DNA of 64,000 bases from Deltaproteobacteria bacterium (GTDB taxonomy: Bacteria > Desulfobacterota > Desulfobulbia > Desulfobulbales > Desulfurivibrionaceae): contig DUZW01000015.1 of NCBI GenBank assembly GCA_013349295.1, forward strand, positions 1-64,000, read 5' to 3'. The notes under the pieces were generated by a model. The model did not search any database, was not told where the DNA came from, and saw only the letters and a program-made list of their open reading frames with translations. A program made the position numbers and the translations under genes. Below, in pieces: positions 34,109-42,933 of this stretch. The first letter of the stretch is position 1, and every line of letters begins with the position of its first letter.

Positions 34109-35656
34109 ATGCTGAACCCTCTGGTGCGCGCCATTGCGGTTGCCGCACCCCTTCCCAGTCTTGGCGACAACACCGGCGATCTCGATCGGTTGAAAAAGGT
34201 GCTTGCCCCGCAGCTGGACGGGGTCATGCCGGTGGTGCCGTATCATCGTCTGAGCAAGGTGGCCGGGCGGTTCCGCGCCGCAGGGTTTACGGGCGCAGCC
34301 ATTATCAATGAGATGTCGGGCAGCTCGGTTCTCGTTGATTTCCTTCCCCAGCCGCCGCCGGTTCTAGCCGGCATGGCCCTGGATCTTGGCACCACCCATC
34401 TCGAAGCAACCTTGCTTGATCTTGCCACCGGCGCAGTCTTGGCCGGAGCCGACCTGGAAAACGGGCAAATCCGTTACGGGGCCGACATTCTTACCCGAAT
34501 CCATCATGCCGCCAAAGGCGATGGGCTGGCGGAACTGCACCGGGCAATAATCGATTCGGTCAATCAACTGGCCGCGGAGCTTGCCAAGGCTTCCGGCTTG
34601 GCGGTGAGCGAAATCCGGGCGCTTTCGGTGTCCGGCAACACCAGTATGGTCCATTTTTTTCTGGAGATCAATCCCTACCACCTCTGCCGTGAGCCATATA
34701 TCCCCATGGTCAACGCTCCGGATCCCTGTCTGGCCGGAGAACTCAAACTGACCATCCACCCGGCCGCGCCGGTCTGGTTTCTGCCCAGCGTGGGCAGCTA
34801 TTTCGGCGGGGATCTGATCTCCGGGGTGCTGGCCAGCGGACTTGACCGGCAGGAGGAGACCTGCATGCTCATAGACGTGGGCACCAATGCCGAAGTGATT
34901 GTCGGCAACCGCGAGTGGCTCATCGCCTGCGCCGGTGCGGCAGGCCCGGCCCTGGAGGGCGGCGTGGCCCGGATGGGTATGCGGGCAGGACCCGGCGCCA
35001 TCGAGCATGTGCGGATCGATCCGGTCAGCGGGGATATTGAGTATGAGACCATCGGCAATGGCAAGCCCAGAGGGCTGTGCGGCTCCGGGCTCATTGATCT
35101 GGTGGCGGAATTGTATCTGGCCCGGCTGATTGATATCCGCGGCAAGTTTCGGCTCGGTGCTGCCGGAGACCGCCTGATTCAGGGCAGCGAAGGCTACCGG
35201 TTTGTAGTGGTCTCGGGCGAGGATTCGGCGGATGGCCGGCCGGTGGTTCTGGGGCAGGTGGATCTGGACGCGCTCATGCGGTCCAAGGCGGCCATGTTCG
35301 CCATTCTCACCACCCTGACCAACCAGGTCGGTGTCGCCTTTGCCGATCTGCATCGCATTTATGTGGCCGGGGCCTTTGGTCGACATATCTCGCCCAGGCA
35401 GGCCATTGTTTTGGGGATGCTGCCCGATCTGCCCCTTGAAATTTATGAGCCGGTGGGGAACAGCTCCTTGGTCGGAGCCCAACGCATCCTTCTTGAAAGG
35501 GAGGCACGGGAACGCTGCCTTGCGCTGGTCAGGAAAATCACTTATATCGAGTTGAACGTCAACCAGGAGTTCATGCTTCGGTTTTCCGGCTCCCGTTTTA
35601 TCCCCCACACCGATCATGGGCTGTTTCCCTCGGTTCCGTTTTTTGACGGAGAATAG
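34109..35656 (+). CDS. ASKHA/DUF4445 protein (RACo-like) lacking the ferredoxin domain
   Basis: This 515-residue protein resembles reductive activators of corrinoid proteins. The ASKHA domain has phosphate-1 loop GMALDLGTTHLEATLLDL (about residue 85-105), IRYGADILTRI, LSVSGNTSMVHFFLEI, MLIDVGTNAEVIVGN and VAGAFGRHISPRQAIVLGMLP, all typical of DUF4445 proteins. Classical RACo proteins carry an N-terminal [2Fe-2S] ferredoxin domain with four Cys; here the first ~85 residues have no Cys cluster. So it needs an external electron donor or has another role. No corrinoid methyltransferase is nearby. ATG 34109 follows CGGAG; a TTG at 34073 is also in frame. Confidence 0.75.
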   Translation: MLNPLVRAIAVAAPLPSLGDNTGDLDRLKKVLAPQLDGVMPVVPYHRLSKVAGRFRAAGFTGAAIINEMSGSSVLVDFLPQPPPVLAGMALDLGTTHLEATLLDLATGAVLAGADLENGQIRYGADILTRIHHAAKGDGLAELHRAIIDSVNQLAAELAKASGLAVSEIRALSVSGNTSMVHFFLEINPYHLCREPYIPMVNAPDPCLAGELKLTIHPAAPVWFLPSVGSYFGGDLISGVLASGLDRQEETCMLIDVGTNAEVIVGNREWLIACAGAAGPALEGGVARMGMRAGPGAIEHVRIDPVSGDIEYETIGNGKPRGLCGSGLIDLVAELYLARLIDIRGKFRLGAAGDRLIQGSEGYRFVVVSGEDSADGRPVVLGQVDLDALMRSKAAMFAILTTLTNQVGVAFADLHRIYVAGAFGRHISPRQAIVLGMLPDLPLEIYEPVGNSSLVGAQRILLEREARERCLALVRKITYIELNVNQEFMLRFSGSRFIPHTDHGLFPSVPFFDGE

Positions 35657-35691
35657 CCACCGAACGGCAAAGCTTTGAAATTTATCTCGGC

Positions 35692-36804
35692 ATGTGGTAT
35701 AGGGCAACGGTTGTCTTGCGAAGCAGAGTAGATGGAGGCCGGTTTTCGGCCTGGTTTTCATCGGACGGCGGGGATGATGATGTGGGCGTGAACGGAAAGC
35801 TTGAGATTCCCAAGAAACCGGTGTCCAATAAAAAGAAGAGCGCCAAGGAACGGTTGGTTGAGTTCTGCGGTCTTTTCAGCAAGGAAGACCAGGTGCTGGT
35901 GGTCATCAACGCCGATCCGGATGCCATTGCCAGCGCCATGGCGGTGAAGCGCTTGCTTCGCTATCGGGTGAAAAGCGTCACCATTGCTTATCCCAACGAA
36001 ATCAGGCGACTCAATAACGTGGTTATGGTGGATCTGCTGAAGATTCCCATGGAGCGTCTGCATACGGTCAAGGTCGGGGATTTCACCAAGAAGGTAATGC
36101 TGGATTCCCAGCCCAGTCATCTGCCCTGTTTTGAGAATATTACCTTTGATGCGGTTATTGACCACCATCCCGCCTCCAAGGGCTGGATAGCCCCGTTCGT
36201 TGATATCCGCAAGGATTTCGGCGCCACCGCTTCCATGCTGGTGGAGTACCTGCGGGCAGGCAACCTCAAGCCGTCGGTGGCTCTGGCCACCGCTCTTTTT
36301 TATGCGATCAAGGTTGATACCAGGAATTTTGAAAAAAAGGCCACCCTGGCCGATGCCATTTCCTTTCGCTATCTCTTCAACATCGCCAACCAGAATCTGG
36401 TCCGCAAGATTGAGCTGTCCTCCTTCCGACGGTCGGAACTGAATTATTTCAAGACCGCCCTCAACGAAATGAAGGTGAGCAAGCAACGGTTGTATGCCCA
36501 TCTTGGCAAGGTCTCCAGTCCGGATATGCTGGTGCTCATCGCCGATTTTTTGAATCAGGTCCACGATGTCGCCTGGGTTTTTGTGTCCGGTCTACATAAT
36601 GACAAGTTGGTGGTCATTTTCCGTTGTGACGGCTACAAGAAAAATGCCGGGCGGTTGGCGGAGAAGATGTTTCAGGCGATCGGTTCGGCGGGCGGACACC
36701 GGGAAGCGGCCAGGGCCGAGGTGCCGCTTCGCAATCTGCCTGCGGAAAGGCATGAATTTTCCACCAAGACCCTGATGCGTCTCACCACCAAACATCTGTT
36801 GTAG
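35692..36804 (+). CDS. DHH family phosphoesterase (NrnA-like)
   Basis: This 370-residue DHH/DHHA1 enzyme shows the motifs VVINADPDAIASAMAV (motif I, about residue 70), VMLDSQPSH, VIDHHPASKG (the DHH motif, about 150) and FGATASMLVEYL; the C-terminal DHHA1 has GSAGGHREAARAEV, the GGGH-like substrate loop. Family members hydrolyse nanoRNA, pAp or cyclic dinucleotide products. The first ~45 residues are poorly conserved; ATG 35692 lacks a clear ribosome binding site and a GTG near 35788 is an alternative. It follows the ASKHA gene by 35 bp and may be co-transcribed. Confidence 0.8.
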   Translation: MWYRATVVLRSRVDGGRFSAWFSSDGGDDDVGVNGKLEIPKKPVSNKKKSAKERLVEFCGLFSKEDQVLVVINADPDAIASAMAVKRLLRYRVKSVTIAYPNEIRRLNNVVMVDLLKIPMERLHTVKVGDFTKKVMLDSQPSHLPCFENITFDAVIDHHPASKGWIAPFVDIRKDFGATASMLVEYLRAGNLKPSVALATALFYAIKVDTRNFEKKATLADAISFRYLFNIANQNLVRKIELSSFRRSELNYFKTALNEMKVSKQRLYAHLGKVSSPDMLVLIADFLNQVHDVAWVFVSGLHNDKLVVIFRCDGYKKNAGRLAEKMFQAIGSAGGHREAARAEVPLRNLPAERHEFSTKTLMRLTTKHLL

Positions 36805-36903
36805 TTGCGAGCACAGGGCGGCGCATCTGTTTTGCCATCTGCCTGTTTATGTCACACTTCGTTGGCCTCTTCCGCGCATTAGCACCACCTTGTAATCGCT
36901 TAC
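36804..36903 (+). repeat. Dispersed element, degenerate copy D
   Basis: It contains GCGCATCTGT, TTGCCATCTGCCTGTT, a CACACTTCG match to copy E, and GGCCTCTTCCGCGCAT in the order of the other copies. It ends TTGTAATCGCTTAC. The terminal inverted repeats are largely eroded. It starts right after the DHH gene stop. Confidence 0.6.
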
Positions 36904-37115
36904 CATGTATCCTTCTCCGGTAACCTTCTGAAAATCTTTTTTTTTCTGTCGCATTCCTGTGCTTGCTTTTTGGCGCAAGGCTTTCCATAATGGAGCTGCA
37001 ACCAGGAAACGAAGCAAAAGTTCAGGAACCGTAACGGACCGCCGTTGCTCATTGGTCATTTTGTTACGGCTCTTTATGCCGTTACCGCGGCTTACCCTTT
37101 CCCTTCAGGAGCTCC
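36805..37115. other. Intergenic region with element copy D and a CCGTAAC palindrome
   Basis: There is no gene here. Copy D takes the first 100 bp, a small palindrome lies at 37029-37069, and a good ribosome binding site (TCAGGAGCTCC) precedes the first glgC. Confidence 0.55.
37029..37069. repeat. Small palindrome CCGTAAC...GTTACGG
   Basis: Arms CCGTAAC (37029-37035) and GTTACGG (37063-37069) around a 27-base loop. The same arms, extended to 10 bp, occur at 51435-51473 with a similar T-rich right half, so this may be a second small repeat family. Confidence 0.45.
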
Positions 37116-38375
37116 ATGAAACTGAAACCGAAGGTTTTAGCCATGATCCTTGCCGGGGGGCGCGTTGGCGAATTGGACGTGCTCACCGCCTATCGGCCCA
37201 AGTCGGCTGTCCCATTTGGCGGTTTTGCCAGGGTCATCGATTTCGCCCTGAGCAATCTTATGCATTCCGGCCTGGAAAGGGTCGCCATCCTCAGCCAGTA
37301 CCGGAGCTTTTCCCTGATCAGTCATATCGGGGTCGGCGCGGCCTGGGATATGACCGGTCGGTATCGCGGGGTTTCCATCCTCCCTCCCTCTCAAGGCTCG
37401 GGCCAAAGCAGCTGGTACCGGGGCTCGGCCGACGCCATCCATCAGAATCTCGATTTTGTCCAGTACCACGATCCGGAAACCATTTTGGTACTCTCCGGGG
37501 ATCATGTCTATCAGATGGATTACCGGGAGATCCTTCAGTACCATCGGGAAAAGGACGCCGACGTGACCATCGCCTGCCTGCAGGTGCCCATGAGCGAGGC
37601 CAGCCGGTTCGGGGTGGCGGAGATCGACGACGAGGATGGCGAACGCGGCGGTCGCATTCACCAGTACCAAGAGAAACCTGCCGACCCCAAATTCAACTGG
37701 GCCTCACTCACGGTGTACTGTTTCAGGCCATCCGTGCTCTATGAGGTGTTGGAGGCCAACGCCCGGGAGGATGATTCCTTTGAGTTCGGCCGGGATATCC
37801 TGCCCCGGCTCATGGCCGCCCAGCGCAGGGTGTATGGTTTCAAGTTCCACGGCTACTGGGGATACACCCGGACCGTTGCCGAATACTGGCAGACCAATAT
37901 GGACCTGCTTGGGCCGGAACCAAAGATCCAGCTTGAGGATTGGGGCATCCGCACCAACTTGGAGCATCGGGCGGTTCGGGACTGCCAGCCCCTCAAGACC
38001 GGCCCTGGGGCCAGCATCAAGAACAGTCTGGTCTATAACGGCTGTGTCGTGGAGGGGCGGGTGGAAAATTCCATTCTTTTTCCCGGGGTCCATGTCAAGT
38101 CCGGGGCGGAGGTGAAGAACTCCGTACTCTTTTACGATAATGTGGTGGGGCATGGCGCCATCCTCGACACGGTGGTGAGTGACGTCAACGTGACCTTTGG
38201 AGCAAGGGTGCGGGTCGGCGAACCAGGGGCGGCGCAGGCCGCGAAGGTCACGGTGATCGGCTGGAGCAATCATTTGCTCGACGGCATGGTGATCGGTTCC
38301 GGCTGTACCCTCCACCCCAATCTGCGCCCGGAGCAGATGGTCGGGGAAATCAAGAACGGCGAGGTGGTCCGATGA
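37116..38375 (+). CDS. GlgC-type ADP-glucose pyrophosphorylase paralogue 1
   Basis: This 419-residue protein has a nucleotidyltransferase domain and a C-terminal left-handed beta-helix. The core is present: VLSGDHVYQMD (catalytic Asp region), EKPADPKFN and GYWGYTRTVAEYW. But the nucleotide loop reads LAGGRVGELDVLT, not GGxGSRL, so the usual Arg is missing, and the next segment is RPKSAVPFGG where the family normally has RAKPAV. That pattern is like non-catalytic GlgD-type partners, though the rest is well conserved. The ATG follows TCAGGAGCTCC. It overlaps the next glgC by four bases (ATGA). It may be a regulatory partner; this is inferred. Confidence 0.75.
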   Translation: MKLKPKVLAMILAGGRVGELDVLTAYRPKSAVPFGGFARVIDFALSNLMHSGLERVAILSQYRSFSLISHIGVGAAWDMTGRYRGVSILPPSQGSGQSSWYRGSADAIHQNLDFVQYHDPETILVLSGDHVYQMDYREILQYHREKDADVTIACLQVPMSEASRFGVAEIDDEDGERGGRIHQYQEKPADPKFNWASLTVYCFRPSVLYEVLEANAREDDSFEFGRDILPRLMAAQRRVYGFKFHGYWGYTRTVAEYWQTNMDLLGPEPKIQLEDWGIRTNLEHRAVRDCQPLKTGPGASIKNSLVYNGCVVEGRVENSILFPGVHVKSGAEVKNSVLFYDNVVGHGAILDTVVSDVNVTFGARVRVGEPGAAQAAKVTVIGWSNHLLDGMVIGSGCTLHPNLRPEQMVGEIKNGEVVR

Positions 38376-39637
38376 TTCACGGCGACAATACCCTGGTTCT
38401 CCTCTTGGCCGGCGGGGTCGGCAGCCGCCTCAATGTTCTGGTGCAGACCAGGGCCAAGCCGGCCGTGCCCTTTGCCGGGGTCTATCGGATCATTGATTTT
38501 TCCTTGAGCAATGTGATGAACTCCGGCTTGACTCAGGTGGGGGTGCTCACCCAGTATAAGCCTCTTTCCCTGATGCGCCATCTCGGCACCGGTGAGGCCT
38601 GGGATTTCACGGGCCGTACCAGGGGGGTGAAGATTCTTCCCCCCCGCACGGGAGCCCATGATTCCGACTGGTACAAGGGGACCGCCGATGCGGTGCGCCA
38701 GAACATCGACTTTATTCGGGCGCACCCTGCCAAGGAAACGGTCATTCTTTCCGGCGATCATATCTACCGCATGGATCTCGATGACATGCTCAGGTTTCAC
38801 CGCCGGAGAAAGGCCCATGTGACCATCGCCATGATGGTGGTGCCGCTCTCCGAGATCCATCAGTTCGGCGCCGGCATCACCAATAGCGAGGGCCGCATCG
38901 TCGAATGGGAGGAGAAACCCCAAGTCCCCCGGACCGATCTGGCCTCCATGGGAATCTATGTGTTTGACACCGAATATCTGCTGCGCCTGCTGGAGGAAGA
39001 CCGTGATGAGGTGGACTTCGGCATGCACCTCATCCCCAAGGCCATTGAGCGGGACAATGTCTTTGCCTATCCCTTCCATGGCTATTGGCGGGACGTGGGC
39101 ACGGTCCAGGCATACTGGGAGGCGAACATGGATCTGCTCAAATCAGATTCCGAGATCTCCCCGCAGGCTTGGGGCATACGGCCGAACCCCTATGCGGACC
39201 GGCTGTCGATGGACCGTTGTCCTGCCCGTTTTGCTGACGGCTGTGTGGTTGAGGGCTCCATGATCTCCGCCGGTTGCGTTATTGAGGGTGAGGTGGTCAA
39301 TTCGGTGCTTTCGCCCGGAGTGCGGGTGGGGAAGAATGTTCGGGTCAGGGATTCCATCATCCTGCACGACTGTGTTCTGGAGGAAGGGGCTGTGGTGGAT
39401 CTGGCCATTCTCGATAAAAGAGTACGGGTCGGGCAAGGTGCGGTGGTGGGGCAGGGCGAGGACAAGGCTACGCCCAACAAGACCTGTCCCAAACATCTTT
39501 ACACCGGGATCACCATGATCGGCAAGGATGCCGAGGTGCCGCCCCAGACCGTGATCGGACGTAACTGTGTGGTGACCCCCTTCCGTAAGGGGGTGGATTT
39601 CTCTTCGTTGGTCATCGCCACCGGGGAAACCATCTGA
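38372..39637 (+). CDS. glgC: Glucose-1-phosphate adenylyltransferase
   Basis: This 421-residue enzyme makes ADP-glucose from glucose-1-phosphate and ATP, the committed step of glycogen synthesis. All key motifs look intact: LLAGGVGSRLNVL (nucleotide loop), RAKPAVPFAG, ILSGDHIYRMD (catalytic Asp), WEEKPQ (sugar-phosphate Lys region) and GYWRDVGTV. A beta-helix domain follows from ~residue 290. It is translationally coupled to the paralogue upstream. A heterotetramer of the two, as for GlgC/GlgD, is plausible. A stand-alone glycogen-binding domain gene lies at 61060. Confidence 0.9.
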   Translation: MIHGDNTLVLLLAGGVGSRLNVLVQTRAKPAVPFAGVYRIIDFSLSNVMNSGLTQVGVLTQYKPLSLMRHLGTGEAWDFTGRTRGVKILPPRTGAHDSDWYKGTADAVRQNIDFIRAHPAKETVILSGDHIYRMDLDDMLRFHRRRKAHVTIAMMVVPLSEIHQFGAGITNSEGRIVEWEEKPQVPRTDLASMGIYVFDTEYLLRLLEEDRDEVDFGMHLIPKAIERDNVFAYPFHGYWRDVGTVQAYWEANMDLLKSDSEISPQAWGIRPNPYADRLSMDRCPARFADGCVVEGSMISAGCVIEGEVVNSVLSPGVRVGKNVRVRDSIILHDCVLEEGAVVDLAILDKRVRVGQGAVVGQGEDKATPNKTCPKHLYTGITMIGKDAEVPPQTVIGRNCVVTPFRKGVDFSSLVIATGETI

Positions 39638-39776
39638 TCAGTGGGCATGGTCGCACCCCTGGAGACCAGGGCGCGCGGTCATGCCGAATACCCTCTTTTG
39701 ACCGGTAGTTTTCCGCCCCATTTCCCGCCCGCTGTTTGCCTGGGCTGCGCTCCCCATGAGTGAAGCAGGGTTTCGC

Positions 39777-40697
39777 TCAGGAACTCGCTGCTTCGTGCTG
39801 ACGGATCTTGGCGCGTATCTTGAGCTTGGCAAGGCCGAATCGGATGATATTGTCTGACATCCCTTCCGCGACATCCAGACTTCTGTTGACCAGTCCGAAG
39901 GCCTCTCTTCTGTTGATACCCATGATTGGTCCGTAGTGCAGGAGCAGTTCGCCAAGGTCCAGGCTTGTTCCGTAGCAGAAAATCCAGGTCAGACGGTTGC
40001 AGAATGCCGCCACATTGAGGAGATAAAGCTGTGAGTCGAATTTGTTGGTCGGCTGGGGCGGCTTATCCCCCATGCTCAGGACGATTTTTTCGGAAAAATT
40101 CCAGAAACGAGCGATTTCCATGCCAACGGTGGAGAAAGTGAGGTCGTTCAAGACGGTTTTGGCGGCAAATTCATCGGAGTAGCCCCGGTCGATGAGTTCT
40201 TGGGCCTTGCGGTACAGCTCCGGGAGATAGACCAGGATAATGATCTTTCCCAAATGGTGAAGCAGGGTGCAGATGAAGACCTCTTCTTCCGGGACATTGA
40301 TTTTCTTGACCTTGCAGAGAATCTTTGCCTGGGAGGCGCTGACAAAACACAGGGCCAGAAGCTTGCTGATCTCTTCCTTCTCCACCCCGGCCCGGATGAA
40401 ATCTTCAAACAGAGCCAGGCTGACGGCCAGCTCCTTCAAGGTGTTGAGGCCAAGGGCGGTGATGGCCCTGCTGATGTTGGAGATGGGAGTTCCCCGGCTG
40501 TAAAAGGCCGAGTTGACCACCTGCAGCAGTTTGGTGGTCAGGGAGGCATCCTTGAGAATAACCTCTGAGATCTCCTCGACGCTGGATTCGTCGCGGTTCA
40601 GGAGACGCAACAGATCCTGAACATGGTCGGACATGGCTGGTAATTCGCTCATGTTGACCGTGCTGAATATTTCACTCAGGGTTGTGTTCGAACTCAT
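39777..40697 (-). CDS. HDOD domain signalling protein
   Basis: This 306-residue protein has an HDOD domain over residues ~15-220: LPAMSDHVQDLLRLLN, DASLTTKLLQVVNSAFYSRG, then AITALGLNTLKELAVSLALFEDF. The central LLHHLGKIIILVYLPELYRKA stands where active HD enzymes have their HD pair, and is degenerate. The C-terminal ~80 residues are helical. It is a regulatory protein of unknown partner, 160 bp downstream of a PAS gene on the same strand, and convergent with glgC. Confidence 0.8.
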   Translation of the reverse strand: MSSNTTLSEIFSTVNMSELPAMSDHVQDLLRLLNRDESSVEEISEVILKDASLTTKLLQVVNSAFYSRGTPISNISRAITALGLNTLKELAVSLALFEDFIRAGVEKEEISKLLALCFVSASQAKILCKVKKINVPEEEVFICTLLHHLGKIIILVYLPELYRKAQELIDRGYSDEFAAKTVLNDLTFSTVGMEIARFWNFSEKIVLSMGDKPPQPTNKFDSQLYLLNVAAFCNRLTWIFCYGTSLDLGELLLHYGPIMGINRREAFGLVNRSLDVAEGMSDNIIRFGLAKLKIRAKIRQHEAASS

Positions 40698-40856
40698 GGC
40701 ATTTGTTGTCTTCCTGGTTGGGTAGCTTCTTGCCTAGCCTATTAAATTACTCCGCATACCAGGAAATTGTAAAACAAAATGTAAAAAAAGAAGGGGAAAC
40801 CAGAAGTAGGACCTGATTGTTATTCTTAATAAACCTTTGTGGTAAAAATAAGATTG

Positions 40857-41810
40857 CTATCTTGGCTGCTGTTTTTCCGCGCACTCCCTGCAGATGCCGT
40901 GGCTGAACTCCACCTCGGCATGGCTGCGGAGATAGCTCTCCAGCTGTTGCCAGGCCCCATTATTGTCCTTGATTTTTTTGCAATGGGAGCAGATGGGCAG
41001 CAGGCCGGTGAGCCTTTTTGTCTTGGCCAGGGAAGCTTGCAACTCCTTGATGAGGTGTTCTTTGCCCTTTTCCGTCATCCTGCGGATGGTGATATCGCGG
41101 GTGATATTCACTACGGCGGTGACCTTGCCCGTGGCATTCTTCAGCGGAGCGGAGGTGATTTCAAGATGATGTTCGTCCCCATCGAGGCGGATTGTTTTTT
41201 CGTTTTTGTGGATCTTGCCGTCGGTAAAGACCTTCGCTGCATGACACGACTCGCAGCGGTCCTGCAGGCCATGGTAGATGGTGTAACATTTTTTTCCGCA
41301 GTTGGAGCCCCAGAGTTCCTTGGCGGTGTCGTTTTCGTAGATAACTGAAAAGTTTCTGTCGATGATGGTGCAGGGGTCCCCCAGGCTGGCAAGAATCACT
41401 TCGGCTTGGGAGTTGAATATTGTCTGATCGGGTTGGGTCTTTAGGCAGGTTATGGTCAGCAGTTCCGGGCAAGGAAGTTGTGCCTGCAAGGTGAAGGTCT
41501 TGCCAGGGCCAAAGGACAGATCTCGCTCTATCCGTGTCGCTCCGGAGATTGTAAGTTCGCGTATCAGGGCGGGCAGGGCCAGAGTCTGGCTGAGGGATTC
41601 CGGGAGCTCTTTTTCCAGGATGTCTTCTTCGTTCAGCGAAAGCAGCTCGCAAAAAAATCGGTTGGCAACCCTGCCGACAAACCCACGGGGATTGGCGGAT
41701 TCATCCCGAAGAATTTCGATAACGAAGAGACCGCAAGAGATGTCGTCGCGGAGGGGGGTGAAAATCTGGGGGAGAAGGCTTATTGAAATAGTTTTGGGGG
41801 TGTCCAACAT
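40857..41810 (-). CDS. PAS protein with Cys-rich segments, no output domain
   Basis: This 317-residue protein has an N-terminal sensor-like region (~1-120) and a PAS domain (~125-250, ILASLGDPCTIIDRNFSVIYENDTAKELWG). Within the PAS lie CGKKCYTIYHGLQDRCESCHAAKVF, a Cys-rich insertion that includes CxxCH. After a short coil, the C-terminus reads LLPICSHCKKIKDNNGAWQQLESYLRSHAEVEFSHGICRECA. I know this tail from many PAS proteins of delta-proteobacteria; four Cys there could bind zinc. No kinase or HTH domain is present, so it probably works by protein contact. Confidence 0.75.
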   Translation of the reverse strand: MLDTPKTISISLLPQIFTPLRDDISCGLFVIEILRDESANPRGFVGRVANRFFCELLSLNEEDILEKELPESLSQTLALPALIRELTISGATRIERDLSFGPGKTFTLQAQLPCPELLTITCLKTQPDQTIFNSQAEVILASLGDPCTIIDRNFSVIYENDTAKELWGSNCGKKCYTIYHGLQDRCESCHAAKVFTDGKIHKNEKTIRLDGDEHHLEITSAPLKNATGKVTAVVNITRDITIRRMTEKGKEHLIKELQASLAKTKRLTGLLPICSHCKKIKDNNGAWQQLESYLRSHAEVEFSHGICRECAEKQQPR

Positions 41811-42076
41811 GTGCTCCTATTGTTGTCTGCATACCGTGGTATTCGCCGGCTGGAAAGGCAAAAAAAGCGAATTTGGATCAATAATGACAGGCAGACAGAG
41901 GGTTTGCTTTTTTCGGCACCGTTCCCCCCGGTTTGGTGCGGACCAATTCAATCTGGATAAAAACAGCGGCAAGCTCGAAGATGCTGATGCAAATAAAATA
42001 TAGTAGGTTTTTTTTAATAATGGAGTTGGGCGGCAATAGCAATACGGGAAAAATACGGGGTTTGGCCGAATGTCCT

Positions 42077-42925
42077 TCAGGCAAGGGAAGAAAGGTATGA
42101 ACGCAGGTTGGTTTTTTTGCTTTTGATACCGAGCTTGACGCGGAGTTTGTCTCGGTAAAATTCCACGGTCCGGCTGGAAAGATCAAGGATTGCGGCCATT
42201 TGTTTGGTGGATCTGCCCTGCTTGATCAGTTCCGCCACTTCCAGTTCGCGGGGGGTGAGACCTCCCAGTCTGGTTGAGAGTGTCAGGCTGAAGGTCGAGG
42301 TGATTTTGTCAAGATTGGCCAGTGCTACCCGGAGGTAGAGTGCGAGCTCCTGGTCCTTGCATCGCTCCTGTATTTTTTCCAGGTAGGGTAAAACCAGGCG
42401 CTGCAGATTGTCGTGGATCCTGCGTTCATGCTCGGCACTGGCTTCCGCGCTTTGATGCAGGAGAAGACGGAGGGCGTTGTTGACCTCGGTGAGTTCCATG
42501 GCCTTGTGTTCGAGGCGCAGCTCCAGGATCAGCATTTCGCTGATGTCCCGACACATGCCGCGGAAGCCGCGGACGATTTTTCCCTCCAGCATCGGCAGGC
42601 AGTGGGTTTCGATGGGAATGACGGTGCCGTTTTTTTTCATTGCCCGTCGCCGCAAGCCTTTGCGGGTTTTTTTGCTCAGGCAGATTTCTTCGATGATTTT
42701 TCGCTGAGCCTCCCGGTCTTCCGGGGGGGTGAGTGTTTCAATGGCATTGCGTCCCAAGAGCTCAACGGGCTCATAGCCATAGAGGATTTTGCAGCTAGGC
42801 GAGCAATAGGTAAAATTTCCTTGGGCGTCTGTTTCCCAGACCCATTCAAGGCTTTGGTTCGCGACTTCATGGAATCGGGCGGTTTCGCTTGTCAGGGTCT
42901 GGTCGTCTAGGAGTGTGGTTTTCAT
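42077..42925 (-). CDS. PAS-LuxR transcriptional regulator
   Basis: This 282-residue regulator has a PAS domain (residues ~10-135, WVWETDAQGNFTYCSPSCKILYGYEPVELLG), a linker helix with a LLHQSAEASAEHERRIHDNLQRLVLPYL segment resembling a degenerate DHp helix, and a C-terminal GerE/LuxR helix-turn-helix (LTPRELEVAELIKQGRSTKQMAAILDLSSRTVEFYRDKLRVKLG). It begins 8 bp after the trpA stop codon, so it is likely co-transcribed with trpBA. Its targets are unknown. Confidence 0.85.
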   Translation of the reverse strand: MKTTLLDDQTLTSETARFHEVANQSLEWVWETDAQGNFTYCSPSCKILYGYEPVELLGRNAIETLTPPEDREAQRKIIEEICLSKKTRKGLRRRAMKKNGTVIPIETHCLPMLEGKIVRGFRGMCRDISEMLILELRLEHKAMELTEVNNALRLLLHQSAEASAEHERRIHDNLQRLVLPYLEKIQERCKDQELALYLRVALANLDKITSTFSLTLSTRLGGLTPRELEVAELIKQGRSTKQMAAILDLSSRTVEFYRDKLRVKLGIKSKKTNLRSYLSSLA

Positions 42926-42933
42926 CTCTGCTC

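Noticed and set aside
34364-35761. 465-codon minus-strand open frame antisense to the ASKHA gene
   Set aside because: Its translation has no recognisable pattern, and the opposite strand has clear ASKHA motifs.
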